Below are positions 24,466-33,156 of a stretch of 64,000 nucleotides of DNA, piece after piece; position 1 is the stretch's first letter; each line of letters begins with the position of its first letter. Location of the stretch: NCBI GenBank assembly GCA_964596535.1, contig CAZQUR010000002.1, forward strand, positions 1 through 64,000, written 5' to 3'. A program made the position numbers and the translations under genes. The stretch is from GCA-002779465 sp964596535 (GTDB lineage Bacteria > Desulfobacterota > Desulfobacteria > Desulfobacterales > UBA2156). The notes beneath the pieces are model-generated. The model was not told the origin of the DNA. It saw only the letters and a list, made by a program, of their open reading frames with translations, and did no database searches.

Positions 24466-25460
24466 TGAAACCCACCGTGAAGAACACGAAAACGCCGCTT
24501 CTGGAGATCAACCGCCTGCAGACCCATTTCTTTGTCCGGGGCCGGGTTGCCAAGGCCGTGGAGGACGTGAGTTTTACCATCAACGCCGGCGAGACCCTCG
24601 GCCTCGTTGGGGAATCGGGGTGCGGGAAGAGCGTGACCGCCCATTCCATCATCCAACTGATTCCGCAACCCCCGGGTAAAATTGTGGGGGGTGAGATCCT
24701 GTTCGAAGGGAAGAACCTGGTGCACTATAGCGAGGCCCGGATGCGAAAGATTCGAGGGAACCGCATCTCCATGATTTTTCAGGAACCCATGACCTCCCTG
24801 AACCCGGTCTTTACGGTGGGTGACCAGGTGGGAGAGGTGCTGCGCCTGCACCAGAGGCTTTCCAACCGAACCGCAAGAGACAGGGTCGTGGAAGTCTTTC
24901 AAAAGGTGGGGATCCCGGCTGCCGAGAAACGGCTGGACGATTATCCGCACCAGATGAGCGGCGGGATGCGCCAGCGGGTGATGATCGCCATGGCCCTGGC
25001 CTGCAATCCGCGGCTCATGATCGCCGATGAACCCACCACGGCCCTGGACGTGACGATTCAGGCCCAGATCCTGGACCTGATGAATCAACTCAAGACCGAC
25101 ACCGGCGCCGCCATCCTGTTCATCACCCATGATCTGGGGGTGATCGCCGAAATGGCCCAGCGGGTGGCAGTGATGTATGCGGGGAAAATGATGGAATTCG
25201 CCGATATCCAACGACTCTTCGCCGATCCGAAACATCCGTATACCGTGGGGCTGCTCCGTTCCATCCCGGTGCTCGGAAGAAAAAAAGAAAAGGGGAAATT
25301 GGAAACCATCCCCGGCATTGTTCCTTCCTTGTTTCATTTGCCCCCCGGGTGTCTTTTCAGTGACCGCTGCCCGGATGTCTTCGACGAATGCCGGCATATG
25401 GAGCCGGACTGGTATCCCGTGGGCGAGGGGCACTTTGCCCGGTGCTTGAAATATGCGTGA
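24465..25460 (+). CDS. dppD: ABC transporter ATP-binding protein, DppD/OppD type
   Basis: This 331-aa ATPase has Walker A GESGCGKS, Q-loop FQEPMTSLNPV, signature MSGGMRQRV, Walker B LMIADEPTTALD and the H-loop His in ITHDLG. The C-terminal oligopeptide extension has Cys residues (PPGCLFSDRCPDVFDEC...RC) that in related proteins hold a [4Fe-4S] cluster. The ATG at 24465 overlaps the dppC stop; a longer open frame upstream is a shadow of dppC. Confidence 0.93.
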   Translation: MKPTVKNTKTPLLEINRLQTHFFVRGRVAKAVEDVSFTINAGETLGLVGESGCGKSVTAHSIIQLIPQPPGKIVGGEILFEGKNLVHYSEARMRKIRGNRISMIFQEPMTSLNPVFTVGDQVGEVLRLHQRLSNRTARDRVVEVFQKVGIPAAEKRLDDYPHQMSGGMRQRVMIAMALACNPRLMIADEPTTALDVTIQAQILDLMNQLKTDTGAAILFITHDLGVIAEMAQRVAVMYAGKMMEFADIQRLFADPKHPYTVGLLRSIPVLGRKKEKGKLETIPGIVPSLFHLPPGCLFSDRCPDVFDECRHMEPDWYPVGEGHFARCLKYA

Positions 25461-26451
25461 CGACAGGACACAACCGCCCCTGATTGAAAGCCGGAACCTG
25501 GTGAAACACTATTCCATCCGGGGGGGGCTGCTCATGAAAGAGGTGGCTGCGGTCAAGGCCGTGGACGGGGTTACCCTCGCCATCCAACGGGGAGAAACGT
25601 TAGGGCTGGTGGGGGAATCCGGATGCGGCAAGTCCACCTACGGGCGGGCCATTTTACGCCTGGAAGAACCCACATCGGGGGAATTGTGGTTCAATGGCGA
25701 AAACGTCCTCGCCTACCCAAAGTCCCGACTCCGGGCATTGCGCCGGGAGATGCAGATTATCTTTCAGGATCCGTTTTCCTCTTTGAACCCGCGAAAGACC
25801 GTGGCCCAGATCATCGGAGAGCCCCTTTTGGTCCATGGAGTCCGCAGCCGCCGGGAACGGGAGGAGCGGGTGGCGGAACTCATGACCCGGGTGGGATTGC
25901 AGCGGGACCAGATGCGGCGGTACCCCCACATGTTTTCCGGGGGCCAGCGCCAGCGGATCGGCGTGGCCCGGGCCCTTGCCCTCAATCCCAAGCTGGTGGT
26001 CTGTGACGAAGCGGTGTCGGCGTTGGATGTCTCCATCCAGGCCCAGGTCATCAACCTCCTTGAGGAATTGCAGACGGAATTCGGCCTGACCTATCTGTTC
26101 ATCTCCCATGATCTGAGCGTCGTGGAACATGTCAGCGACCGGGTGGCCGTAATGTACCTGGGAAAGATCGTGGAGATCGCCCCGAGCAAGGCCTTGTATT
26201 CAATCCCGCTGCACCCTTACACCCAGGCCCTTTTATCCGCCGTACCGATTCCGGATCCTTCTTTGAAACGGCCCGGCCGCATCATCCTCAAGGGGGATGT
26301 CCCGAGCCCCATCGACCCGCCTTCCGGATGCCGTTTTCATCCCCGCTGTCTTTATGCCCAAAAAATCTGCCGTGAAAAAGAACCGGCCCTTGAAGAGCAC
26401 CGGCCGCGCCATTGGGCGGCCTGCTTCTTTGCAGGAGAAGCCGGCCGCTGA
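25453..26451 (+). CDS. dppF: ABC transporter ATP-binding protein, DppF/OppF type
   Basis: This 332-aa partner ATPase has Walker A GESGCGKST, Q-loop FQDPFSSLNPR, signature FSGGQRQRI, Walker B LVVCDEAVSALD and His in ISHDLS. It ends with a C-terminal CxxxxC region (GCRFHPRCLYAQKIC). It overlaps dppD by 8 nt and ends the importer operon, which then converges on pxpC with about 60 nt between and no obvious terminator. Confidence 0.93.
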   Translation: MRDDRTQPPLIESRNLVKHYSIRGGLLMKEVAAVKAVDGVTLAIQRGETLGLVGESGCGKSTYGRAILRLEEPTSGELWFNGENVLAYPKSRLRALRREMQIIFQDPFSSLNPRKTVAQIIGEPLLVHGVRSRREREERVAELMTRVGLQRDQMRRYPHMFSGGQRQRIGVARALALNPKLVVCDEAVSALDVSIQAQVINLLEELQTEFGLTYLFISHDLSVVEHVSDRVAVMYLGKIVEIAPSKALYSIPLHPYTQALLSAVPIPDPSLKRPGRIILKGDVPSPIDPPSGCRFHPRCLYAQKICREKEPALEEHRPRHWAACFFAGEAGR

Positions 26452-26513
26452 AAAGCCCTTTCTGCATTTGCCTTGGCCTTGACCCGTATCGCTTCGATTT
26501 CCAATGCGGCCGA

Positions 26514-27461
26514 TTATCGGGCCGAAAGATATCCGGCGATCGCCTTTAATCGTTCCATGTGCTCTTTGTAGAAACGGTGGGCGTCATCCAGGGAAAGGGG
26601 CTGGAATCGGAGGGTGTCCCCGGGGGTGGCTTGGGCCACCCGGGGCAGATCCGGGGTGATGACCGTGCCGATCTTGGCATATCCCCCCACGGTTTGTTCC
26701 ACCAAAAGGATGATGGGTTGCCGGTCCGCGGGGATCTGGATCCCCCCCGGCATGGTGGGTTCGGAGATGATGCTCCGGGGCATCCCTTCCTTGATCTCAA
26801 GGGCGGGACCCTGGAGGCGGTAACCCATGCGGTCGGCTTTCGGGGTCACCATATACGGGGATTGAAAGAGAATATCCAGGGCGGCATCAAAAAAATCGTC
26901 CTGGGGACCGGGAATGACCCGTAAGGTGATTTCCGAAGGATATGCCGGGATCCACGCTTCGGGAAGCCGCCGGGTCCGGGGTAACGGCGGCTTGGCGTCG
27001 ATCTTGAGAATATCGCCGGCCTGCAGGCACCGTCCCTTATATCCGCCCAGAGACGCCCCCACATAGGTGGACCGGCTCCCCATCACCGGCGGAACGTCGA
27101 TCCCGCCCCCAACGGCAAGATATCCCCGGCACCCGGTTTTGGCCTGGCCCACGGCGATCATCTCCCCGGCCTTGACCCGGACCGTTTCCCACGGGTTCGC
27201 CGGAGACTCGTTGATGAAAAGATCCATTTCCGCGCCGCACAGGGCCATATCCAAATCGATCAGGGCACAAAGCCGCGGACCGAGGATGGTGATCTCCAAA
27301 ACGGCGCTTTCCGGAGGGTTTCCCACGAGAAGGTTGGCGATTTGACTGCTGAAGGCGTCCAGGGAACCGGAAACGGGGATGCCCGACTGCTGATAGCCGA
27401 AGCGGCCCGGGTCTTGGACCGTAATGTAGGGTCCGGGGGCCAGTACCTTAAGGGCCTCCAT
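26514..27461 (-). CDS. pxpC: Biotin-dependent carboxyltransferase-family protein / 5-oxoprolinase subunit C (KipA, AHS2)
   Basis: This 315-aa AHS2/KipA-domain protein carries ALKVLAPGPYITVQDPGRFGYQ and GIPVSGSLDAFSSQIANLL, which open the family, and a late IILLVEQTVGGYAKIGTVIT. In bacteria PxpABC together hydrolyse 5-oxoproline to glutamate with ATP. In urea carboxylase the same domain is part of the carboxyltransferase half. The start at 27461 gives an ATGA overlap with pxpB. A longer frame upstream is a shadow of pxpB. Confidence 0.88.
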   Translation of the reverse strand: MEALKVLAPGPYITVQDPGRFGYQQSGIPVSGSLDAFSSQIANLLVGNPPESAVLEITILGPRLCALIDLDMALCGAEMDLFINESPANPWETVRVKAGEMIAVGQAKTGCRGYLAVGGGIDVPPVMGSRSTYVGASLGGYKGRCLQAGDILKIDAKPPLPRTRRLPEAWIPAYPSEITLRVIPGPQDDFFDAALDILFQSPYMVTPKADRMGYRLQGPALEIKEGMPRSIISEPTMPGGIQIPADRQPIILLVEQTVGGYAKIGTVITPDLPRVAQATPGDTLRFQPLSLDDAHRFYKEHMERLKAIAGYLSAR

Positions 27462-28168
27462 CAGGCGCTTTCCTCCTGCCGGATCCGGTGGTATTCCGTT
27501 TCCGGGATGGGGCGGAATCGGATCCGGTCCCCGGCCTGGTATAAAAACGGATTCGGATCCCGGGGCCGGAAGAGTGTAAGAGGGGTCCGGCCGATAATCC
27601 GCCATCCGCCCGGGCTGGCCACCGGGTAGACGCCGGTTTGATTGTTGGCGATTCCCACGGATCCTTCGGGTACCCGGGTGCGGGGCGTTTCCAGCCTTGG
27701 GGTGTGAAGGATTTCAGGAAGCCCCCCCAGAAAAGGAAACCCCGGGGTAAACCCTACCATGTAAATGAGATATTCCGGAGCACTGTGGATCCGGATGACC
27801 TCTTCGGTATTCAATCCATGGGTTCGGGCCACAAAATCGATGTCCGGCCCGAAATCGCCGCCGTAACACACCGGAATCTCCACGCGCCTGGGATCGGGGA
27901 TACGGATGCCGGAAAGCTTTTCTTCCATCTTTTCCAGCAGGCGTGACAGTGTCCCCGGTGTTACAACCAACGGATCATAAACGATCAGGATGGAGCGGTA
28001 GGTGGGAAGGATTTCCAGGATCCCCGCCGGTGTTTCTTGGGTCAAAAGGAGGGCCATAGATCGGACCTTGTGAAGCACATCAGGGTGAATGCGATCCCCG
28101 TATTCCACCAAAAGCCCCCGGTCCCCGGCGATGCGGAACCGCGCTTTTTCAAATACGCCTGTATTCAT
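27461..28168 (-). CDS. pxpB: 5-oxoprolinase subunit B (KipI/AHS1 family)
   Basis: This 235-aa AHS1/KipI-domain protein contains RIAGDRGLLVEYGDRIHP, VPVCYGG-like EIPVCYGGDFGPDI, and YMVGFTPGFPFLGGLPE with the following PRTRVPEGSVGIA. These are the conserved core of the family. It pairs with PxpC to form the equivalent of fused allophanate-hydrolase subunits 1 and 2. The start at 28168 has no strong SD. It sits 18 nt downstream of pxpA. Confidence 0.9.
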   Translation of the reverse strand: MNTGVFEKARFRIAGDRGLLVEYGDRIHPDVLHKVRSMALLLTQETPAGILEILPTYRSILIVYDPLVVTPGTLSRLLEKMEEKLSGIRIPDPRRVEIPVCYGGDFGPDIDFVARTHGLNTEEVIRIHSAPEYLIYMVGFTPGFPFLGGLPEILHTPRLETPRTRVPEGSVGIANNQTGVYPVASPGGWRIIGRTPLTLFRPRDPNPFLYQAGDRIRFRPIPETEYHRIRQEESA

Positions 28169-28186
28169 GAAGACACTGTATCCAAA

Positions 28187-28957
28187 TTATGCGCCCATGG
28201 GGCGGATCTCGATCCCTTCGGCTTCCAGGGTCTCCCGGATGCTTCTGACCAGGTCCACGGCCGAAGGAGTGTCTCCGTGGACACACAAAGTGTGCACCTC
28301 CAGGGGGATCACGGTGCCGTCTTCGGCGACAACCTTGTTTTCTTTGGCCATGATCAGGGCCCGTTCGGCGACGTATTTCGGATCGTGGATCACCGCGCCG
28401 GGCTTTTTCCGGGAGACCAGGGTCCCTTCAGGGGTATACGCCCGATCCGGAAAGGCTTCGTAGACCACGTTCAGGCCTACGGTTTCTCCGATGGTGCGCA
28501 TCCGTTTCCCCTTCGCGCCGGCCAGGGCCACGTACAACAGTTCCGGATCCACGGAGACGACGGCCTCGGCCACCGCTTTGGCCACGGTTTCGTTTTCCAC
28601 CGCGGTGAGATACAGGGCGCCGTGGGGTTTGACATGGCGCAGCCGCGTGCCGTGGGCGGCGCAGAAGGCCTGAAGGGCCCCGATCTGATAAATCAGGTAA
28701 TTTCGGATCTCTTCGGGGGTGCAATCCATGTTGCGGCGGCCGAACCCCATCAAGTCCGGATATCCGGGATGGACGCCGATCCCGACCCCGTGGGCCTTGG
28801 CCATTTTGACCGTATGTCCCATCACTGATGCATCGCCCGCATGCCAGCCGCAGGCGATATTGGCTGAAGAGACGTACCGGATCACGGCCTCGTCCATGCC
28901 CAGCGTGTAGGCGCCGAAGCTTTCCCCCATGTCGCAGTTGAGATCGATGTACGTCAC
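28187..28957 (-). CDS. pxpA: 5-oxoprolinase subunit A (LamB/YcsF family)
   Basis: This 256-aa LamB/YcsF protein has DLNCDMGESFGAYTLGMDEA, NIACGWHAGDASVM, GVHPGYPDLMGFGRRNM and RLRHVKPHGALYL, all hallmark blocks of the family with putative metal-binding His/Asp residues. Together with PxpB and PxpC it forms the ATP-dependent 5-oxoprolinase. The start is a GTG at 28957 directly after an AGGAGGAGGG ribosome site. It is 12 nt downstream of the TRAP large-permease gene, so uptake and hydrolysis genes form one transcription unit. Confidence 0.92.
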   Translation of the reverse strand: MTYIDLNCDMGESFGAYTLGMDEAVIRYVSSANIACGWHAGDASVMGHTVKMAKAHGVGIGVHPGYPDLMGFGRRNMDCTPEEIRNYLIYQIGALQAFCAAHGTRLRHVKPHGALYLTAVENETVAKAVAEAVVSVDPELLYVALAGAKGKRMRTIGETVGLNVVYEAFPDRAYTPEGTLVSRKKPGAVIHDPKYVAERALIMAKENKVVAEDGTVIPLEVHTLCVHGDTPSAVDLVRSIRETLEAEGIEIRPMGA

Positions 28958-28969
28958 ATCCCTCCTCCT

Positions 28970-30280
28970 TTACTTCACGGTCATGAGTTTCGGCAGATAC
29001 AGGGCGATTTCCGGAAAGACCGTTAAAATGGCGGTGGTCAGCAACATCAAAAAGAAAAACGGGAGCGCGTGCCGGGCGATGTTCAAAATCGGTTCTTCCG
29101 TTAATCCCTGGATGACAAAGAGATTGAATCCCACGGGCGGGGTGATCTGGCTGACTTCCACCATGAGGATCAGATAAATCCCGAACCAGATGGGATCAAA
29201 TCCTGCGGCGGTGACCATGGGCAGCGCGATGGGAAGCGTCATCACCACAATGGAAAAACCGTCCAAAAGGCACCCCAAAACGATATACACCCCTCCCAGA
29301 AGGATCATAAGGGCGTAAGGGGATAAATCCATTTCGATGATGGCTGTGGTGATGGCGGCGGGGATTCCCAGAAATCCCATGACCCGGGATAAAAAGCCGG
29401 CGCCCATTACGATGAGCATGATCATGGCGTTGGTTTTTACGGCGCCCACCAGGCATTCCAAAAGAATCTTCGGATTCATCCGGCGGTTGATGCACGCGAA
29501 CAGGAAGGCGCCCAGCACCCCGAGGGCGGCGGCTTCCGTTGGGGTGGCGATGCCGGCATAGATGCTCCCCAGGACCATGAGGATCAGGATCAAGGTGGGG
29601 GCCAAATCCTTCATGGCGACCAAACGATGTCTCCATGTATAGTGTTCCCGGGCCCTGGGGGCGATGTTCGGGTTCCGCAATCCCCGGTAGATGATATAGC
29701 CGGAATAAATACTCGAAAGGAGGAGGCCCGGCAAAATGCCGGCCATGAACATTTTACCGATGGAGACCTCGGCCAAAATGGCGTAGACGATCATGATCAA
29801 CGACGGGGGAATGAGAAATCCCAGGGTTCCGGCCCCGGCCAAAGAGCCCATGGCGAGGCGACGGTCGTATCCCAGGCGGTCCAGTTCGGCCAGGGTGATC
29901 CGGCCCACCGTGGCGGTGGTGGCGGCGCTGGACCCGGAAACGGCGGCAAAAAGAGTGCACGATAAAATATTCATGAGGAGCAGCCCCCCGGGGAGCCGGT
30001 ACAGCCAGGGGACCAGGGCGTTGAAAAGCCTTTCGGAGATGCCGGATCGGAACAATATTTCCCCCATGAGGATGAAAAGGGGAAGCGCCACGTATTCCCA
30101 CTTTTCAATGGTGGCCCAGATGGAAGAGGCGATGTTGTTCCCCGCGGGCAACGTACTGAAAAACGTCATCCCCACAAAGCCGACGATGAAAAGGGAAAAC
30201 CCCACCCAAATGCCCGATCCTAAGGCCAGGAAAAGCACCCCGAAGACCAAAAGACTCATGTGGGTCATGTTGGCGTCCAT
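28970..30280 (-). CDS. dctM: TRAP transporter large permease (DctM)
   Basis: This 436-aa protein has about 12 membrane helices. Family marks include GSSAATTATVGRITLAELDRLGY (residues roughly 120-145) and IPPSLIMIVYAILAEVSIGK. Late in the protein come PVGFNLFVIQGL and SQITPP. It couples Na+ or H+ flow to uptake of a substrate delivered by DctP. The start at 30280 gives an ATGA overlap with dctQ. The open frame extends further upstream only as a shadow of dctQ. Confidence 0.92.
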   Translation of the reverse strand: MDANMTHMSLLVFGVLFLALGSGIWVGFSLFIVGFVGMTFFSTLPAGNNIASSIWATIEKWEYVALPLFILMGEILFRSGISERLFNALVPWLYRLPGGLLLMNILSCTLFAAVSGSSAATTATVGRITLAELDRLGYDRRLAMGSLAGAGTLGFLIPPSLIMIVYAILAEVSIGKMFMAGILPGLLLSSIYSGYIIYRGLRNPNIAPRAREHYTWRHRLVAMKDLAPTLILILMVLGSIYAGIATPTEAAALGVLGAFLFACINRRMNPKILLECLVGAVKTNAMIMLIVMGAGFLSRVMGFLGIPAAITTAIIEMDLSPYALMILLGGVYIVLGCLLDGFSIVVMTLPIALPMVTAAGFDPIWFGIYLILMVEVSQITPPVGFNLFVIQGLTEEPILNIARHALPFFFLMLLTTAILTVFPEIALYLPKLMTVK

Positions 30281-30783
30281 CAGATCACATTCTCTCCGGT
30301 GCCGATGGCCGCATACGTTTTCAAGGTGATGCCCACCAGTTGCATGAAAAAGGCCGCCGCGCCGACCAGCATGAACACCTGGGGGATCCACAACGGGGTA
30401 TGGGTCAGGGTGCCGGACGTGGAATGGTAATGGTACGTCGTGGCCACCATTTTAAAAAGGTACCATCCCATGTACCCCATGAAGGCGGTGGTGACGGCGG
30501 TTCCGATGAACGTGACGATGCGGGCGGCTTTATCCGGTAAAAACGTCAGAATCAACGTGATTCGGATATGCCCCTTTTCTTTCAGGCAATATCCCGCGCC
30601 GAGGAAGATAATGGCCGCAAGTCCGTAGGCGGAGTATTCATCGGCGATGAGGGTGGTTTTCTGAAAAAAATTCCATAAAAAGATTTCAAAAAGGATGAGG
30701 AGCGTCATCAGTCCCAACAGGATCCCCGAAAAGACGGCCAGGGCGTTGCTCAGCTTTTCCGTTACCTTGATGATGGTGTGCAT
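30280..30783 (-). CDS. dctQ: TRAP transporter small permease (DctQ)
   Basis: This 167-aa protein has four predicted helices and the characteristic DEYSAYGLAAIIFLGAGY followed by EKGHIRITLI in the first half. It forms the membrane complex with DctM. It lies between the binding-protein gene, with a stem-loop in the gap, and dctM, with overlapping codons. Confidence 0.88.
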   Translation of the reverse strand: MHTIIKVTEKLSNALAVFSGILLGLMTLLILFEIFLWNFFQKTTLIADEYSAYGLAAIIFLGAGYCLKEKGHIRITLILTFLPDKAARIVTFIGTAVTTAFMGYMGWYLFKMVATTYHYHSTSGTLTHTPLWIPQVFMLVGAAAFFMQLVGITLKTYAAIGTGENVI

Positions 30784-30797
30784 GTCGGCTTTCGAAG

Positions 30798-30825
30798 ACG
30801 GGAGCGGCGGTTTTGCCGCTCCCGT
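30798..30825 (-). promoter_or_regulatory. Intercistronic hairpin between dctP and dctQ
   Basis: A perfect 11-bp inverted repeat (ACGGGAGCGGC, 30798-30808; GCCGCTCCCGT, 30815-30825) encloses a 6-nt loop. It lacks a T-run in the direction of transcription, so it probably protects the dctP 3' end or attenuates the permease genes. Confidence 0.6.
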
Positions 30826-30857
30826 GGATTGGCGGATTCGCGCTTATATCAATGCGC

Positions 30858-31850
30858 TTATTTTCTTCCCGTGATGCGGTAATATTCCTCCAGGATTTTT
30901 TTGGCGTCTTTCCCTGCTTTTTCGACCCATGCTTTCCGGAGTTGTTCGCCGATGGCGGAGAGTTCTTTCCGGAAGGCCTTACTGACCGGATTGATGATCA
31001 TGCCGTTTTCCTGCAAGGTCGCCCGGCTCTTGCGGTCCATATCCCCGGCCAGTTCCCACATTTCGTTTTCCATGTCTTCGGCGATCTCGAGGACCTTTTC
31101 CTGGATGTCGGCGGGGAGCTTGTTCCAGGCGTCCAGGTTCACATTGAACATGTTCACGGGACCCACAATATTGATGGGCGTAAAGTATTTAAGGACTTCC
31201 CAGGCCTTGGCGTCCACCCCGGAAACGGAGGAGGTATACATGGAATCCAAAAGCCCGGCTTTCATGGCGGGATAGACCTCGGAAAAGGGCATCTTTCGGG
31301 CCGCGATGCCGGTGGCCTCCCCGAAGGCAAGGCCGGTGCCGTCATAGACGCGCATTTTCAGCCCCTTGAGATCCGCGGCGGTCCGGGTGGGGCGCTGGGT
31401 ATAAATCCCGGAAAAGGGCCACACCGAGGAATACAACGTGAACTGATTGAACTTTTTCAGCACCTTTGCGTAGGTGGGTTTGGCCAGTTGATACAAAAGC
31501 CGCTGTTCGAACGCATTGGTGGAGATAAAGGGCTGGGCCGTCAACGCCAGAACCGGCGCATCCCCTTCCACCATGCCCGTGGGGACCTCCGCGATGACCA
31601 ATTGCCCTTCGGCCAAGGCCCGGAGGAGTTCCGGACCTTTGAATCCCAGGGCCGCCCCCGGATGCAAGACGATGTTGAGTTCACCGTTGGTGGCTTCCCT
31701 GACTCGGTCGGCGAACCGCTGGGCCCCTTTGGAATGAAAATTTCCGGCGGGATAATTCAAGTGACAGTCCCACTTGATTTCTGCAATTGCATCCATGGCC
31801 CCGCCGGCGACAAAAATGAGACAAACCAGGATCAAAACCGATCTTTTCAT
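30858..31850 (-). CDS. dctP: TRAP transporter substrate-binding protein (DctP)
   Basis: This 330-aa periplasmic receptor starts with a signal peptide (SVLILVCLIFVAGGAMDAIA). The key ligand-contact region DLKGLKMRVYDGTG contains the conserved Arg that usually binds a substrate carboxylate, and FSEVYPAMKAGLLDSMYTS is also typical. AAGGAGG sits 6 nt upstream of the ATG. A carboxylate ligand fits the neighbouring 5-oxoprolinase-type genes: pyroglutamate or another carboxylated lactam is a reasonable guess, but unproven. Confidence 0.9.
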   Translation of the reverse strand: MKRSVLILVCLIFVAGGAMDAIAEIKWDCHLNYPAGNFHSKGAQRFADRVREATNGELNIVLHPGAALGFKGPELLRALAEGQLVIAEVPTGMVEGDAPVLALTAQPFISTNAFEQRLLYQLAKPTYAKVLKKFNQFTLYSSVWPFSGIYTQRPTRTAADLKGLKMRVYDGTGLAFGEATGIAARKMPFSEVYPAMKAGLLDSMYTSSVSGVDAKAWEVLKYFTPINIVGPVNMFNVNLDAWNKLPADIQEKVLEIAEDMENEMWELAGDMDRKSRATLQENGMIINPVSKAFRKELSAIGEQLRKAWVEKAGKDAKKILEEYYRITGRK

Positions 31851-31892
31851 TTTTTCCTCCTTGTATGCTTTGGGTTGTGGGTTGAAAGGGGA

Positions 31893-32585
31893 TCAGGCAC
31901 GCATGAAAAAAAGAAAAATCCGATGTCGAAACGCCTGGATATGTTCCAAGAGCACGTCGACCAGGGCGTCTTCATCCCTTTTTTCCAGGAGCCGGATGAT
32001 GGTCTCGTGTTCCTTCAATACGGACTCGTAATGGGTTTTCAGGGACCGATCCGGTTCGATATCGTTGGCATAAGACAAGTAGGAAAGACGCTGGGCCTCT
32101 GTGCGCACCTCCCCGATGTACCGGATGAAATAGGCGTTGAAGGTGCATTGGGCGAAATCCAAGTGGAATTCATGATTGGCTTCCACGAGGCGCAACGGAT
32201 CCCCCCTTTCCACGGCCGCCTTCATGGCGGTGTTGGCCGTTTCCATGCGTGGCAAAATGGATGAGACATCCTGTCGGACCGCCAGCTTCACCGCTCCGGT
32301 TTCCAGCACTTTCATGGCCTCGAAAACCGCACGGGTGTTTTCAAGGGTGATGGGCCGGACCATAAACCCCTTGCTGGGCTTGGATTCCACGAATTTTTCT
32401 CCGGTCAGGCGCAACAACGCTTCCCGGATGGGGGTGCGCCCCATGCCCAGGTGTTCCATGAGTTCTTTTTCTTCAAGGCTCTGGCCGGGCTTGTAATCGA
32501 GGGTGATGATCTTTTGTTGGATCTTTTCGTAGGCGGCGACACCGAGGGGTTGCCGGTTTCCTGGTTTTTCGGAAATCGCTTTCAT
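31893..32585 (-). CDS. GntR-family transcriptional regulator (FCD/FadR subfamily)
   Basis: This 230-aa protein has an N-terminal winged helix with ITLDYKPGQSLEEKELMEHL and GMGRTPIREALLRLTGE, the GntR recognition-helix signature. It is followed by an all-helical FCD ligand domain with Asp/His metal-ligand positions (EANHEFHLDFA). It probably senses the substrate or intermediate of the pxp-TRAP locus. I use the ATG at 32585 (AAAGGA just upstream); a GTG at 32597 is possible. A 41-bp palindrome lies 46 nt upstream and is the likely operator. Confidence 0.88.
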   Translation of the reverse strand: MKAISEKPGNRQPLGVAAYEKIQQKIITLDYKPGQSLEEKELMEHLGMGRTPIREALLRLTGEKFVESKPSKGFMVRPITLENTRAVFEAMKVLETGAVKLAVRQDVSSILPRMETANTAMKAAVERGDPLRLVEANHEFHLDFAQCTFNAYFIRYIGEVRTEAQRLSYLSYANDIEPDRSLKTHYESVLKEHETIIRLLEKRDEDALVDVLLEHIQAFRHRIFLFFMRA

Positions 32586-32630
32586 GGATCCTTTCACGGC
32601 GTCCGTTTCCGTTGATGGCGTGCCTTTTAT

Positions 32631-32671
32631 AATATACTTGACATATTTAAAAAATATATGTCAAGTATATT
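32631..32671. promoter_or_regulatory. 41-bp perfect palindrome, probable GntR operator
   Basis: Arms AATATACTTGACATAT (32631-32646) and its exact reverse complement (32656-32671) flank a 9-bp AT-rich centre. It lies in the divergent gap between the regulator gene and the biotinyl-protein gene. TTGACA occurs inside both arms, so a bound repressor would mask -35 elements on both strands. Confidence 0.65.
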
Positions 32672-32678
32672 TTTCCGG

Positions 32679-32846
32679 TCAAAGTTGACGAACTCGTAAA
32701 AAGCCGAAATTGGGATGGCAAAGTAAAAAGGTCCAGATGCAAGGCGCGCAAATTCTGAGGAATGAGGCGTACTTACAGGTACGCCGCAATGACGAAGAAT
32801 GCCGCGCAACGCCGCAGGTGGCCTTTTTACGAAGCCATCAAAGTTG
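32679..32846. mobile_element. MITE/REP-like palindromic element with flanking direct repeat
   Basis: A long imperfect inverted repeat spans this region. The outer ends GACGAACTCGTAAAAAG and CTTTTTACGAAGCCATC are near-complementary. The inner arms around GAGGCGTAC and GTACGCCGCAATG also pair. TCAAAGTTG occurs at both edges (32679-32687 and 32838-32846), consistent with a target duplication. It has no coding capacity. Similar TCGTAAAAAG...CTTTTTACGA elements are, from memory, common in deltaproteobacterial genomes. It sits 34 bp upstream of the biotinyl-domain gene. Confidence 0.6.
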
Positions 32847-32879
32847 CTTGATAATGTTGAACGCAAGAAAGGATGCCGG

Positions 32880-33131
32880 ATGACCGCTGAAACGCATGTC
32901 GTGAAATCCCCGCTGATGGGCACCTTTTACCGCACCCCTTCTCCGGATGAAAAACCGTTTGTGGAACAAGGTCAACGGGTGAATGCAGCGGACGTGGTCT
33001 GCATCATCGAATCCATGAAGGTCTTCACGGAGCTTCGGGCCGGGCGGCCCGGTGTGGTGAAACGGATATTGGTGGAAAACGAAGAACTGGTGATGAAAAA
33101 CCAGGATCTCATGGAAATCGAAATCAACTGA
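32880..33131 (+). CDS. accB: Biotin carboxyl carrier protein (biotinyl domain only)
   Basis: This 83-aa protein consists of just the biotinyl/lipoyl barrel. VKSPLMGTFYRTPSPDEKPF opens the domain, and the biotinylation site is ESMKV with Lys at residue 47. It lacks the N-terminal region and linker of full-length AccB. Biotin carboxylase follows 25 nt downstream, but no acetyl-CoA carboxyltransferase subunits are near. Divergent pxpBC encode a different type of carboxyltransferase half. I chose the ATG at 32880 (AAAGGA upstream); the frame extends upstream into the MITE. Confidence 0.9.
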   Translation: MTAETHVVKSPLMGTFYRTPSPDEKPFVEQGQRVNAADVVCIIESMKVFTELRAGRPGVVKRILVENEELVMKNQDLMEIEIN

Positions 33132-33156
33132 CGGGATCAAGAAAGACGGAATCGCC

